Below, in pieces: positions 49,187 through 59,699 of a stretch of 64,000 nucleotides of DNA. Below the pieces are notes generated by a model that did not search any database, was not told the DNA's origin, and worked only from the letters and a program-made list of their open reading frames with translations. The position numbers were made by a program, and so were the translations under genes. Every line of letters begins with the position of its first letter. The first letter of the stretch is position 1. The stretch is from Combretum micranthum. Taxonomy: Eukaryota; Streptophyta; Magnoliopsida; Myrtales; Combretaceae. The stretch covers positions 1 through 64,000 of the forward strand of contig JAMXBD010002813.1 in the NCBI GenBank assembly GCA_024138025.1, read 5' to 3'.

Positions 49187-52100
49187 CACGCCTCAAAAGG
49201 TCTCCTAGTTGTATTGTATTCTAAATAGATCTGATTGTCGTGCAATACAACTAGTTACTCTAAGAGATGTGACTTGTAAAAAATGATCTTTTGGGTTGCT
49301 TGATAAGAAATGATGTACATACATAAGTTATACAATAACAGAGAAAACAAACTACATATAAAGTTTGAATAATAATTATTACAGGCTGGTTCAATAGACT
49401 TAAAGACTAATATCATAAGGTAAATATAAAGTTAACATTATAGTAATTCTATAGTTCTCTTGTCTATTCTTTTTCCCTTCTAGCTTTATTCCTTACTGGC
49501 TCTAGCCTCTAGGATGGTACTGGCCATGGCCGTAGGAGGACCTTGAAAAATCTATTGGAGTAGGAGCATATCTATAGCTCAGTGAAGTAATAATCACATA
49601 TTATACATCAGGCATAATAGACAAGCTTGTTAACAAACAAGTGCAACATATCATTCAAACATGTGTTCAAATACAAGTCTGGACAAACCGGAATTCAAAT
49701 AAGATGTAGATTTACGCCATCACATTAGGTTGAAGGAACTAAGTCAAGGAATACATCCTTATGACCCACCCGCTCGGGAGAAACTAAGAACAACAATGCT
49801 CACTTTATTTATCACTTTATTATATGTATTTTAATCATTCAATTTCCTTTAGAACTTAGAGATTGCATTAAGTGTTTGTCATTTCAAGCCGGTACCACAA
49901 GCGGCGGCTTTTGCCATGTAGTTCCCGTGGAACCAAACGGAACAAAGATAATTTTGTGAATAACTAGGAAATTTACATCTAGAAAAATCAATCATTATCA
50001 GAGAATTGAAACACTAACATGTAGAGGCTGTCACGTCTTTTGTGCAATATATGCAAGTTATGCAATGCATGATCTTTTAAAATCAAGGGTCTTATAGATT
50101 TAGGTCAAATAGTTCACAGACAGTATTCAATATGCTTCAAATAATTATCCATAACAATTCTATTATCGCTTTGAATAAGCATGACTTTAGCATGCAATTC
50201 ATACACCACTCAACAAGCATCATTCCCAACTCACAAGCATCATACTTTTATTTTAGTTATTTGATTTTAGATGCAACGAATATTACAATCACAAGCAATG
50301 TAATAGATCAGAGTTGCTCACTTGCTCATGACGCTCAATCATAATAATCCTCCAAAAAATCCATAATTAGATCAGATTCACTTAACAGATGAATAAATAT
50401 TCACTAATCAAATAATTAACCATGTAGATGATCCTTAACAAGTGTCCACGTGTCCTGAAATTGGTTTTGTTATTTTTAAAACCGTTTTATTCTTTAAAAT
50501 CTGACGATAGCTTATAAGTGATCATTTCAAAGCTTATAAAATACTTTATATATTTACAAAATTCGTGTAAATGAATATTTTTCAATAAAAGTAATCCAAT
50601 CACTCTTAAATATATGTTTTTAGTGCATAATCTTTAAGTGAACTTATATTACTTATTCTAACTTGTATTTTTGTGTAAAAATATATGCCGGAAGGCTTAC
50701 TTTATAAATTCCCATGATCGGTGTAAGACATTTTTATGTCTTGTTTTGTTTTTTAGTTTCATCATTAAGCTTTTATCAATGGTATGAATCTTTTAGAGTA
50801 AATAAAATATACATTATTATTATTTTCATTTTGATTGTCTTGGTTTTAAGTTATACTCGTATTTTTATTTATGATGGTCTTATTATTCTCACTCTTTATC
50901 ATCTAGCCAGGTTATTGATGCATTTCCTGATAATATACTTTCTACTATTGTTTACTTTGTCTGTCAATCTTATTTGTTTATGTGGGTTGGAATTTTTATT
51001 ATTTATAGGGTCTTACCTATATTTTGATTATTAGTATACTGTTCTAATGATCCTCTAAATTCATCTAAGTTTTATTTTGCATTCCAAATTATAGGTTGCT
51101 CCCTAGGATTATTCTAACCTATTCAAATATTTTATTTTTGTTTTTTTTTATCATTCTTTTAATATGCTTAGTGATAGGACTTTTCACTATAGTTAAGATC
51201 AATATTTCTCACAGATGTCTTGATGTTTATATTGGCTAAGTTCTATCGTCTTTGTAGACATCTTCTACTAACTTTTGAACTAAGTTAAATTACGAAGTAT
51301 ATATTGGGAGTCATAACCCTATAGTAACCGAAAATTAGGACATAGGTTTTCTAAATTCTAAGTTTAATCCCTTCTTAGTTTGCTTTACTAGATATGTTAT
51401 TCTAACTGAATTAAATTGATCACCATATGCTATTCATACTCGTGCTACTATCAAATATAGACTCAAGAAAACTACACATATGTAGAGTTTCTATGATAAA
51501 CCTATACTTTTATTTTCCTAACTTCTACACATATATGAAATATAAGTTACATAATAAGTTAGATATTACCTTGTTGGGCTAGAGAGGAAGATGATAAATC
51601 CTCCTTACTATTTAGACCGTGACCTACTTATGTAAATGAGGAGATAGGTTTATGATATTTTAGACATAAAATAACTAACCAAAGATATTCTTACATTTGA
51701 CTATTCTCCTGTTGTGTTATTGGTTGTTTTACTTTCTGTTGTTGGTTATGGTGGGTTACAATAGAGGGAATAGAGTTTTGGTTTGTTCTAAATTGTCTTA
51801 TGAGACAATTTGAACTCACGATGGGGACAAGAATTTTTGCTTGTCAATTTTCTTCTCTTTTCCATGATGTTTATGGGTGAGTTCTTGAATGGGAAGGTTT
51901 GTTTGTTTGTGTATTATATATGTATGTTGGTCTTTATATAAGAGTTTGACTAGTCTAAACTTTTCTTTGATTTTTCCTAGTCATTTTACAGTAGGAATAA
52001 GTGAGCTTGTGATATATATATGTGCTCTTGCTGCTCAAGTGAAGGAAAAAGGAAAAAAAAATATCACCCCTTTTAGCTACTCCTAATCGAGTCATCGAAT

Positions 52101-52478
52101 TTGCATTAATTATGGGGTTTGTTTGGTGGGTTCTAATTGGATGGAGTGGCTTGAACTTTGACTTTGCTGTATATTCTTCTAATTCCACAAGCAAGCACAC
52201 GATAGACAATTCACTTGGAGAGGAGCCGGTCATGTGTGTTGTGTTTGTATATTGTAAATTTTTTCGTATGGCACAATTCATAAACAAATATCTAATCAAC
52301 TTCGTCAAAATCTAGCTCATTTGTGTATAATTATGTTAGTTATGCAAGAGTTTTATTACCAAAAATTTGTTTAAGGTTCTAAAATATATTAGAGTATTGT
52401 TGAGTTCAATTTTTAGTTTAAAATTTGTGTGCGATTAACTTTTTTTAAGGTTTTATCTGCATAATTAGGGTGTTACGG
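49187..52478. other. Long non-coding stretch with LTR-like termini
   Basis: It begins TGTCACGCCTC and shows AGGGTGTTACG at about 52468-52478, which is the inverted TGTNACGCCC terminus type of many plant gypsy LTRs. No matching target duplication was found. Open frames inside, including a very hydrophobic 106-codon one at 50714-51034, look like AT-rich chance readings. It could be a solo or degraded LTR of about 3.3 kb. Confidence 0.25.
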
Positions 52479-53399
52479 CCCCAATAGGTCAAAATATGAA
52501 ATTAATACCTATAGATTCTAAATTTTCTAACTAAAATTATGCTAAGTCCAAACTTTTATTTGAAGTATAGATTAACAATTATGGATCTTTATATTTTCTA
52601 TTATATATTTATAACTCTAACAGTTTATCTTTAATTTATCATCTTTATTCAACACATACTATAAGTTACTAGCTTTCTAGTGCACTTGAAATTTAAGGCC
52701 ACTTATACTTGCATTCTAGGTTTTTGATTCCGATTACGAAATTTTGTCTTTGATATCTTTTAATATCTAGAAAGTTTTCATTTTAGGGTTTTAGGTCATG
52801 ATCAAACTCATAATACTTTAAAACTTCTAATTAGGGTTTTTATTGGGTCCCAAATCCAATATCTATCATGCGTTTACTATTTTATTACCTTTTTTCTAGT
52901 CTTAAAAATTATTAGGGTTTGCAAATATTTGTCAATTCAACCATTTGCTACTGATTTATTTATGAAATTATAAATTATATAAATAACATTGCAAAATCTA
53001 ATGTTTGTATGAAGATGTGCATTTACTCTATACGAAGAGCTATTAATATTTTTAAACGGCTGTAATAGTAATTCCATAAGAAATATTCATTACAAACAAA
53101 CATTAAATATCCATTTTTTACTTAAACTTATGAATAATAATTCAAATTATATATATATATTTTAAAAAACACTCTCATTTAAATAAAATTTAAATAAAAA
53201 ATTAATAGCTAAAAATTTTATTATTGTTTTATTTCATTTATCAATAATGACAATTCTATTATTTTCAGTGAAATAAACATAATGTATGTCAAATATGCGA
53301 TTTCATGGTAATATATAATTTTTAAATTGTATGTGTTATTATGCTTTCTTTTTCCTTTTTAAAAAAAAAAAAGGTTAAAAGATGTGATTTTATTGAGGC
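52479..53399. other. Gene-free AT-rich sequence
   Basis: Nothing recognised. It is the left flank of the chromovirus insertion. Confidence 0.4.
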
Positions 53400-53404
53400 A
53401 ATTC

Positions 53405-53970
53405 TGAGCTAGGGTTTGCAGAAGTCAACAGTAAGGGTGAAACTGGAATGATGAACAGAGAAGAAGAACAAGATAAAGTAAAGAGGATATCGGGAGAAGT
53501 GAGTGGTAAATCTGATGAGCTGATGGGAAGTAATTGTGGGCTTAAAGGAGAAATGGGCACGGGTCTTGGGTCACTGTTGGACCAAGGTGATGGGCTGAGT
53601 AATGATAATAAGCCTAACTGATACAGTAGCCACAAATAGATAGTCTATATTAACTAAATAAGGATTATTCTACAATACTATCAATTGTAACTAACCATAC
53701 GATGTGGCATATCCATCACATGGTAGTAACAACCATATATTTTCTTTAGGAGCAATTAGTTACAGAATCACATGCGAGTATTGCATTATATACACAACAG
53801 TGTTTAATACAAAAGATATATAGAAAATACAAAAATATTTTTGCTCCAGCACTTGCATTAAAGTTATCCTATTTGTATTCGACTAGGAACTAATTGCAGA
53901 ATTCCTTGCTGCATTCGGCTGGAATTAAACTTTCATTTGATTATTAGAATTCCTTTACTTCTTTGCTATA
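53405..53970 (+). repeat. 5' LTR of the chromovirus
   Basis: It starts TGAGCTAGGG and ends GCTATA, where the 3' copy ends GCTGCA. The first 215 bp read as a protein tail (ETGMMNREEEQDKVKR) in frame with pol of the other end. Confidence 0.9.
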
Positions 53971-53972
53971 AT

Positions 53973-53985
53973 TGGTATCAGAGCC
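53973..53985 (+). promoter_or_regulatory. Primer binding site, initiator tRNA-Met type
   Basis: TGGTATCAGAGCC is complementary to the 3' end of plant initiator tRNA-Met and begins 3 bp after the LTR. Confidence 0.95.
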
Positions 53986-54000
53986 ATTTGTTTGAGCTGA

Positions 54001-55076
54001 TGGCAGAAGGCACCATAGAGTACAAACATATGGAAAATCTGTTAAAGGCAACAATAAAAGATCGGTTGGATAAACAAGAAGGATGGATCAAAATGTTCTC
54101 TGAAGCATTGTAGAAACAACAAATAACCCTTGATCAGTAATCACAGACCATAGAATAACTCAAACAACAGTTGAAGGGGAAGGTTGCATTGGTGGAACAC
54201 CGTTAAGTGTACAGAAACTGGTAAATGGATCTAACATGAGTAGTTTGGGAATTGATAACCCTACTTCTAGGGTCAACACACAGAATACTTATCATCTACC
54301 CTTGTGTAGTACCAAAATAGATTTCCCTACATTTAGTGGGGAAGGATTACAATCATGCATTATTAAGATCGAACAATTTTTCTTGATTGACAACACATAG
54401 AACATTTGAAGGCCAAGGTAGCAATTATGCACCTAGATGAGAAGCCCTATGATTGGTATGCCTCTTATTCGAAACAGAGAACAAATGCTTCACCCATTAC
54501 TTGGGAAGAACTCACAAAAGCAGGCTCGTTTAATGATCGTGTCTTTGAAGATCTTATGGTGGAACTAAAAGAACTATAGCAAACAGACTCCCTTCAAGAC
54601 TACCTTGACCAATTCATTCACTTATCTACCCAAAACCAACTCATCGAAACACAGCTTCTTAGTTGTTTCCTAAGTGGATTGAAACCTGAATTACAATACC
54701 CCATAAGAATGTTCAACCCACTACCTTATCCCAAGTTTACACACTTGCTAAACTTCAGGAAACTACTTTAACCACTACCAAACCTACCAAAAATACCATA
54801 AACTTCCCTTACCCTCAAAAAACTGCCTATCTATCTTCCAAATATTCCACTATCACTACCAATTCCACTGTCCAAAACACAACTGAACCATTCCCCAACT
54901 TACACACTATCCACATAACCCACCAAAGAACCAGAACACAACTGCTATTAATAATACCTGAAGACTCACGCTTGAAGAAATAGAAGAAAAAAGATGCAAT
55001 AAGCAGTGCTTTTGGTGTGATGAAGCCTTTTGGCCAAGCTATAGGTGTAAGAATAAGAGGTTAAATCTCCTCATAA
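54001..55076 (+). pseudogene. gag relic of the chromovirus
   Basis: It starts MAEGTIEYKHMENLLK and is interrupted by TAG at 54111-54113 and later stops. It is recognisable by KIDFPTFSGEG (about 54319-54350), KPYDWYASYSKQR (about 54441-54480) and a zinc-knuckle-like QCFWCDEAFWPSYRCK (about 55002-55050). Not translatable as a whole. Confidence 0.8.
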
Positions 55077-55209
55077 CTTGTAAGGAGAATGAAAGTGAGG
55101 GAGAAGCAGAATTGGAGGGTGAGATGGAGAAGTTGGAAAGTGAGCTAGCAACACTCGCTTTGTGTGCTATCGATGGAAATAGTAGCCATGTTGAACAGAG
55201 TATGAACAT

Positions 55210-57930
55210 TAAGGGTTGCCTTGACTAGAAGGAATTGAGCATTCTCATAGATATCGGAAGTTCTTCTAACTTTGTTGACGAAGGACTAGCTAAGAATCTC
55301 AATTGTGTTATGACTCCAATTGAGCTAGTGACAGTCAATTTGGCCAATGGAGTTAAGCTGTACAGTTATTTCATGATCTATGAATCGGAGTGGAGTATGC
55401 AGGGCATTCGTTTCAAGGTTGATTTTTACACTCTCCCTATGAAAGCTTATGATATGATAATGGGCATGCCTTGGCTGGTTTCCTTAGTAACAATACACTG
55501 GAATTTCAGGCTACTCAGGATGGAGTTTTAGTGGCAAGACACTATGTGTACCTTGTGGGACAAAAAGAACGCACCACTCCTATCTCAGGTAAGGCTATGT
55601 CTCACATCCTTACTTTTGCTGGAACTAGTTATGAAGTATATTGTTGGATAATTAGTAGCATGGGATCTGATGATCCAAAGGAACATGTTGTGCATCCTAT
55701 GATTCTACAATTGCTAGAAACTTATCATGATCTGTTTGAGGAACCTATTTCCCTTCCACCCACTAGATCATGTAACCATAGGGTTCACCTACAAGATGAT
55801 CCAAAACCCATTAATTTGAGGCCTTATCGTTACTCCATGGTTCAAAAGTCTGTTTTGGAGGAAATGATTAAGGAAATGCTAGTTACTGGCATAATTCGCC
55901 CTCGCCACAGCCTCTTTGCTTCACCTATGGTTTTGGTGAAAAAAAAAAAGACAATAGTTGGAGAATGTGTGTGGACTATCGAGAACTTAATAAACGTACC
56001 ATTAAGGACAGATTTCCAATTCCAATTGTGGAAGATATATTTGATGAGTTGTATGGGGCAAGTTATTTTAGTAAGGTGGACTTACGCTCTGGTTATCACC
56101 AAATACTCATGCATCTTAATGATACCTACAAGACTGCTTTCCTGCACATGATGGGCATTATGAGTTCTTAGTCATGCCGTTTGGCTTGACTAACACTCCA
56201 TCCACATTTCAGGGCCTTATGAATGATTTATTTCGACCCTATTTGCAAAAGTTTGTCTTAGTGTTTTTTTTAATGATATTTTGGCATGCAACAAAAATTT
56301 GATTGAACATGTGAAACATTTGAAGGCTGTTTTTGAAGTGTTGCGTAAAGAGAAATTGTCCCTTAAACACAGCAAGTGTACCTTTAGAGTGGGTCAGATT
56401 GAATACCTTGGGTATATCATTACTAAGCATGATGTTGCAACTGATTCTAGGAAAATTGAAGCAATTAAACAGTGGCTAGCTCCAACGAATGTAAGGCAAC
56501 TAAGGGGGTTTCTTGGATTGGTGGGTTATTATAGAAGGTTCATTCATGGTTTGGAACTATAGCTAAACCCCTTACCAATCTGCTTAGAAAGGACCGTTTC
56601 AATGGGGTCTAGATGCTCAAAAGGCCTTTGATGAAATGAAAGAGGCCCTAGTGAAGTCACCGTTCTATGTTTGCTTGACTACACAAAAAAATTCATCATT
56701 GAGACGGATGCAAGTGGTGAAGGCATAGGGGTAGTCCTTATGCAAGAGAATCATCCAATTGCTTATATAAGCAAAACTCTTGCACCTAAACATAGAGGAC
56801 TATCGGTATATGAAAAAGAATTGTTGGCACTAGTTTATGCTATAGAGAAGTGGCGGCATTATTTGTTAGGATGAACTTTTGTGATCAAAACTGATCACGA
56901 AAGTCTCAAGTACCTACTTGAGCAATGGCTAGTAAATCCCACCCAACAGAAGTGGCTCACGAAATTGTTGGGACTGGATTATTCTATTGAGTTTAAAAGT
57001 TGGAGTTCTAACAATGCTGCTTAATGCTTTATCAAGGCGAGGGAACCCAACAATAACCACCTATCCATACAGGTTACGATGCTAGAATTAATGGGGAGGT
57101 TGGATCTAGTTGGTTTCTTCCTAATAGTTACTGCTAGATCATTGATCAGCTGAAGGGAGGCATTGAAGTGAAGAATTCCACTTTCAATCAAGAGATTTTG
57201 AGGAGGAAAGGAAAGATAGTTGTTGGGGCGGCACCTAACTTAAAAGAAAAGCTGCTTAAGCTTTATCATGGAAGACCCCTAGGTGGTCATTCGGGTGCTC
57301 ATGCTACTTACAAGAAGATTTCTACCGTGTTCTATTGGCTTAAGCTGGAACGACATGTAAGACGGTATGTGTGGAATTATGATGTGTGCCAATGCTATAA
57401 GTATGAAAATGTTGCATATCTAGGGTTACTATAGCCCCCTTCAGGTACCCAATGAATGTTGGCAGGACATTTCCATGGATTTTGTGGAAGGGTTGCCTAA
57501 GTTCAATGGGAAGGAGGTCATATTTGTGGTTGTTGACGACTGAGCAAGGATGCCCACTTCATGGCATTAGCTCATCCATACACAACATCCCAAGTTGCTC
57601 AACTATCTTGACAATGTCTATAAACTGCATGGGATGCCCAAAACTATCACTGGTGACAGAGATCCTAGCTACATTAGTGCATTATGGAAGGAATTCACGA
57701 GCTTGCAAGGAGTTTCTCTTAACTTATCTACATCCTACCATCCGCAAAATGACAAACATACTGAGGTTGTGAATAAGTGTTTAGAAACATATCTTATATG
57801 CATGATAGGTAAGTATCCTAAACGATGGAGTCAATTTTTATCGTTAGCCGAATGGTGGTATAACACTAATTACCACGTAAGTGCAAAATATACCCCATTC
57901 CAGTACTTTATGGATACCTACCCCTAATTC
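55210..57930 (+). pseudogene. pol relic of the chromovirus: protease, RT, RNase H, integrase
   Basis: The protease motif is decayed to DIGSS (55247-55261). RT is in pieces: [35 protein letters not shown] (about 55970-56023), then VMPFGLTN (56173-56196). The YxDD position reads FNDI after an extended T-run at about 56263-56277, so the first catalytic Asp is Asn and the frame slips. RNase H: IIETDASGEGIGVVL (about 56698-56740). Integrase finger is decayed (PLGGHSGAHATYKK, CDVCQ reads YDVCQ). DDE core fragments DISMDFVEG (about 57468-57494), DRDPSYISALW and YHPQNDKHTEV remain. Inactive. Confidence 0.85.
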
Positions 57931-58339
57931 ATCTACCCTATGTGCCTGGAGATTCTAGAAATGCAGCAGTGGATAGTGTCTTAACTAATAGGGAAGATAT
58001 GCTACGCATGCTTAAGTTTCACCTTAAGTGAGCACAACAGCGCAGGAGGCACTTAGCTGATCGCAAAAGAAGCGACAAAGAGTTTAAGATCGGGGATATG
58101 GTGTTACTCAAGCTACAACCATATCATCAAAGTTCTCTTGAGCAATCTAGGGTACAAAAATTATATCCTAGATACTATGGACCATATAAAATAGTAGATA
58201 AGGTTGGATCGATGGCTTACAAGTTAAATCTACCTTAGGTAGCAGCCATTCACCGCATGTTCCACGTGTCACAGTTGAAACCCTACCATGGCGAAAAGGT
58301 AGATCTAGTGTCTCCTCTACCTGTATCATGTGAAGATCA

Positions 58340-58750
58340 TGAGTTAGAAACTCAAGCCATCTTAGATAGGAAGATTATTTAAAAAAAAAAAAATCAAATC
58401 GATGTCTTATTACTTATCTTATGGAAGGATCTGCCACCATCGGAGGCTACTTAAGAGATCTTTAGCGAGTTACGATTAAGGTTTCCAAACAACTCCTTTA
58501 TGGTCAAGGGCTTTGGAAGAATGGGGGGGAAAGAGCTAGGGTTTGCGAAAGCCAATAGTAAGGGTGAAACTGGAATGATGAATAGAGAAGAAGAACAAGA
58601 TAAAGTGAAGAGGATGTCGGGAGAAGTGAGTGGTAAATCTGATGAGCTGATGGGAAGTAATCGTGGGCTTAAAGGAGAAATGGGCACGGATCTTGGGTCA
58701 TTGTTGGACCAAGATGATGGGCTGAGTAATGATAATAAGCCCAACTGATA
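58340..58750 (+). pseudogene. Chromodomain-like C-terminus of pol, reading on into the 3' LTR
   Basis: After AILDRKII (58360-58383) and an A-run, WKDLPPSEAT (58411-58440) is the hallmark end of plant chromovirus chromodomains. A stop (TAA 58452-58454) has replaced the following Trp position. The frame then continues EIFSELRLRFP, across the polypurine tract (GRMGGKE) and about 70 codons into the LTR, ending SNDNKPN at 58748. Confidence 0.7.
58521..58531 (+). promoter_or_regulatory. 3' polypurine tract of the chromovirus
   Basis: ATGGGGGGGAA immediately precedes the 3' LTR. Confidence 0.8.
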
Positions 58751-59076
58751 CAACAGCCACAAATAGATAGTTTATATTAACTAAAGAAGGATTATTTTAG
58801 AATATTATTAATTGTAACTAACCATATGATGTGGCATATTCATCACATGGTAGTAACAACCATATATTTTCTTAGGAGCAATTAGTTATAGAATCACATG
58901 TTAGTATTGCATTTATATATAACATGTGTAATACTAAAGGATACAGAAATACAGAAATATTTTTACTCCAGCACTTACATTCAAGTTATCCTAGTTGTAT
59001 TTGTAGAATTCCTGTTGTATTTGGCTGAAATTAAACTTTCATTTGATTATTAGAATTACTCTGCTTCCTTGCTGCA
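58532..59076 (+). repeat. 3' LTR of the chromovirus
   Basis: 545 bp. The first base is A where the 5' LTR has T (TGAGCTAG). It ends GCTGCA, followed by TSD AATTC. Confidence 0.9.
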
Positions 59077-59081
59077 AATTC

Positions 59082-59699
59082 AAATTATGTAATTTGTATC
59101 TACAAAATTTAATTTGTAGGGTTGGTAGATCTATGCTATTCATTTGCTATTTTATTTTAGTAAATATGAATTGAATACGATGAATAAAATTTGGAGAAAG
59201 AAAAGAAGAAAGAGGTTAAAATAAAGGAATGAATTTTGTTCCTATCAAAGAAGACCAAATTGCACTTAATGCTGCTTTTTATTTAGCCAAAAATCGTTTA
59301 AGCACGAGAAAGACCCCGAAACCGTCATACAGCGATAGAGATAGAGAGAGAAAGAGAAAGCTTTTAAAGTAAAAACATAATGAACTCACTCAACTCATCC
59401 AAAACACACAACACAGACACCTGTAGCATCCGACACACAAACCCATATACATACATGTGATGCTTGACGGCTGAGAAAGGGAAGAGATAGAGAGAGAGAG
59501 AGAGAGTGATTTGGTAGAGGTTGAACACGACGACGGAGAAGGAGAAGAAGAGGCAGCGAATCTGGGGAGTGGAAGCTCTCGTTTACGGCGCTGTGCTCTC
59601 TGCGCAGATTTTGTATCGTGTTTGATTAGGAATTCGTCATCATCACCACCATCGTCGTCGTTGTCGTCATCATCATCACCATCATCGTCGGTGGTATCC
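59082..59699 (+). promoter_or_regulatory. PRT6 promoter and 5' leader
   Basis: This is all the native sequence between the chromovirus and the PRT6 start codon. GA-rich microsatellites are at 59331-59360 and 59484-59507, typical of plant 5' leaders. Two tiny upstream reading frames precede the start: a bare ATG-TGA at 59455-59460 and a four-codon ATG..TGA at 59460-59474. The transcription start was not determined. Regulatory sequence beyond about 620 bp upstream is retrotransposon. Confidence 0.5.

Larger units (their letters stand above)
53405..59076 (+). mobile_element. Decayed Ty3/gypsy chromovirus, full length (5.7 kb)
   Basis: LTRs 53405-53970 and 58532-59076 are flanked by 5-bp TSD AATTC (53400-53404, 59077-59081). 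The primer site is TGGTATCAGAGCC (tRNA-Met) at 53973-53985 and the polypurine tract is at about 58521-58531. Gag, protease, RT, RNase H, integrase and a chromodomain-like end are all traceable in order, but stops and frameshifts occur throughout. The LTRs differ by roughly 8-10 percent by eye, so this insertion is clearly older than the Athila copy. Confidence 0.93.

Noticed and set aside
50714..51034. 106-codon, very hydrophobic open frame resembling a membrane protein
   Set aside because: Composition follows the T-rich DNA, with no homology recognised and no neighbouring gene signals.
59511..59699. In-frame extension upstream of the PRT6 ATG
   Set aside because: The frame is open back to 59511 but has no ATG before 59700. 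The Ser-run translation comes from a TCATCA-type repeat, and family N-termini start near MDID.
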